Positions 15,128 through 16,313 of a DNA stretch of 16,313 nt are shown piece after piece. The translations under genes and the position numbers were made by a program. Numbering within the stretch: position 1 is the first letter of the stretch; each line of letters begins with the position of its first letter. Source of the DNA: Pseudomonadota bacterium (lineage in GTDB: Bacteria > Pseudomonadota > Gammaproteobacteria > Steroidobacterales > Steroidobacteraceae); assembly GCA_003242495.1 (NCBI GenBank), contig QGUO01000024.1, positions 1 through 16,313 of the forward strand, read 5' to 3'. The notes under the pieces were generated by a model. The model worked only from the letters and a program-made list of their open reading frames with translations, was not told the DNA's origin and searched no databases.

Positions 15128-15169
15128 CGACGATCCAGGCTCGACGATCCTGGCACGACGATCCTGGCC
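15128..15169 (+). repeat. Three tandem copies of a 14-bp unit
   Basis: Between the DNA glycosylase stop and the ygiQ start there are three consecutive copies of a 14-bp unit with consensus CGACGATCCTGGCA (15128-15141, 15142-15155, 15156-15169). Copy 1 differs at three positions and copy 3 at one from copy 2. The array begins four bases after the TAA stop and fills half of the gap. It could be a slipped-strand product, a binding-site array, or neutral. Confidence 0.8.
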
Positions 15170-15204
15170 TGGGCCGCGGCGGCAGGCGGTATCATGCCCG
15201 CCCT

Positions 15205-16313
15205 ATGCTTCCCGCACGCAACATCTTCTCCTATCGCAAATACTGGGCGGCTCGCTTCGGCACCGCGCCCTTCCTGCCCATGTCGCGCGCGGAGATGGAT
15301 GCGCTCGGCTGGGACAGCTGCGACATCATCTTGGTCACCGGCGATGCCTACGTCGACCATCCGAGCTTCGGCATGGCCATCATCGGGCGCGTGCTCGAGG
15401 CGCAGGGCTTTCGCGTAGGCATCATCGCCCAGCCCGACTGGCATTCGACGGCGGATTTCGAGCGCCTCGGCCGTCCGAACCTGTTCTTCGGCATTACGGC
15501 CGGCAACATGGACTCCATGGTCAATCGCTACACCTCCGACCGGCGCATCCGGCGCGACGACGCGTACACGCCCGGAGGTGAGGGCGGCCGCCGACCCGAC
15601 CGCTCGGTGATCGTGTACTCACAGCGGGTGCGCGAGGCATTCAAGGATGTGCCGGTGATCGTCGGCGGCATCGAGGCCAGCCTGCGGCGCATTGCGCATT
15701 TCGATTACTGGTCGGAGAAGGTGCGCCGTTCCATCCTGCTCGACGCGAAAGCCGACCTGCTGGTGTATGGCAACGGGGAGCGACAGATCGTCGAGATCGC
15801 ACATCGCCTGGCGAAGGGCGAGCCCATCGAGTCCATCACGAACCTGCGCGGAACCGCGTTCGTGCGTCCCGGCACGCCGCCGGAGTGGACGGAAATCGAC
15901 TCCACGACCATCGACAGCCCGGGCCCACTCGAGCCGCCGCTCGATCCTTACGCCATGCAGGGTCCGTCACGCCCCGCAGCGGGCTGCTCCGCACCGCCGC
16001 CGGCCCGGGCAGATGCCTCCATGCCTGCACAGGCCCCGGCCGGCAAGGACTCCGGCGAAGCTGGCCACGCCGCTCCTGCGGCGCCACAGTCTGCCGTGCG
16101 CGTCGTGAAGTTCCATCGCGAGGTGCCCAACCGCGACCGCGGTGCCTCGGTGATCCGCCTGCCGTCGTTCGAAGCCGTGCGCGACGATCCCGTGCTCTAT
16201 GCCCACGCGTCGCGCATCCTGCACCTGGAATCCAACCCGGGGAACGCACGCGCGCTGGTGCAGCGCCACGGCACCCTGGACGTGTGGCTGAATCCGCCGC
16301 CGCTGCCGCTGAC
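15205..16313 (+). CDS. ygiQ: YgiQ family radical SAM protein (N-terminal part, truncated by window edge)
   Basis: The first 369 codons of a protein of about 700 residues or more. The N-terminal domain matches E. coli YgiQ almost line for line: FLPMSR, LGWDSCDIILVTGDAYVDHP, GIIAQPDWH, GITAGNMDSMVNRYT, DDAYTPGG, VIVGGIEASLRRIAHFDYWS, KADLLVYGNGERQ, then LPSFEAV, LYAHASRILH and NPPPLPL. The radical SAM CxxxCxxC cluster motif lies beyond the window, so it cannot be checked here. The enzyme's reaction is not established. A linker at about 250-316 is unusually long and Ala/Pro-rich. The start is ATG 15205, matching the homologue's N-terminus to within about ten residues. A TATCAT sequence (15190-15195) just upstream could be a -10 element, giving a nearly leaderless message, but no -35 accompanies it. 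Confidence 0.95.
   Translation, partial: MLPARNIFSYRKYWAARFGTAPFLPMSRAEMDALGWDSCDIILVTGDAYVDHPSFGMAIIGRVLEAQGFRVGIIAQPDWHSTADFERLGRPNLFFGITAGNMDSMVNRYTSDRRIRRDDAYTPGGEGGRRPDRSVIVYSQRVREAFKDVPVIVGGIEASLRRIAHFDYWSEKVRRSILLDAKADLLVYGNGERQIVEIAHRLAKGEPIESITNLRGTAFVRPGTPPEWTEIDSTTIDSPGPLEPPLDPYAMQGPSRPAAGCSAPPPARADASMPAQAPAGKDSGEAGHAAPAAPQSAVRVVKFHREVPNRDRGASVIRLPSFEAVRDDPVLYAHASRILHLESNPGNARALVQRHGTLDVWLNPPPLPL

Noticed and set aside
1..16313. tRNA, rRNA, riboswitch, CRISPR, transposase or toxin-antitoxin genes
   Set aside because: Looked for on both strands; no cloverleaf, spaced repeat array, transposase motif or small paired genes were seen.

Overview
This is a strongly GC-rich stretch of bacterial chromosome, most likely from a gammaproteobacterium. 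The YgiQ-type protein tracks the E. coli protein closely, and a DUF3014 membrane protein, a NatA/NatB-type ABC pair and a PAS-GGDEF-EAL protein all fit that assignment. A lineage near Xanthomonadales, Nevskiales or Steroidobacteraceae is plausible, but that is inference. Coding density is high. I see no tRNA, rRNA, insertion sequence, CRISPR array, phage gene or obvious island.

Layout. Positions 1-1546 (minus strand) hold a DUF3014 membrane-anchored protein followed 23 bp later by an exported glycerophosphodiester phosphodiesterase that runs off the left edge. Diverging from these, 1672-5062 (plus) is a tight three-gene operon of an exported S33-type alpha/beta hydrolase, a NatA-like ABC ATPase and a NatB-like ABC-2 permease, each junction being a 4-bp ATGA overlap. 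Positions 5214-9722 (minus) hold, in transcription order, a cytoplasmic PAS-PAS-GGDEF-EAL protein, glycerol kinase (glpK) and an NADPH-dependent FMN reductase. Positions 9903-13605 (minus) hold an M28 zinc-peptidase lipoprotein followed by a secreted gamma-glutamyltranspeptidase-like Ntn hydrolase. Positions 13824-16313 (plus) hold a small one-TM protein of unknown function, an AAG/MPG-family 3-methyladenine DNA glycosylase and the N-terminal part of a YgiQ-family radical SAM protein cut by the right edge.

Themes. Several products are exported hydrolases: the S33 hydrolase, the M28 lipoprotein, the GGT-like enzyme and the GDPD. They would suit peptide and phosphodiester scavenging in the periplasm. 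The GDPD releases glycerol-3-phosphate and GlpK makes it from glycerol, so both feed glycerol metabolism, but they are in separate units. The gene content is mostly ordinary. The points most worth a second look are the GGT-like enzyme, which keeps the catalytic threonine but lacks the residues that bind the gamma-glutamyl group in E. coli GGT, a hairpin overlapping the FMN reductase ribosome-binding site, the coupled peptidase-ABC operon, and several small dyads and repeats between genes. No strong candidate for a wholly new system was found.
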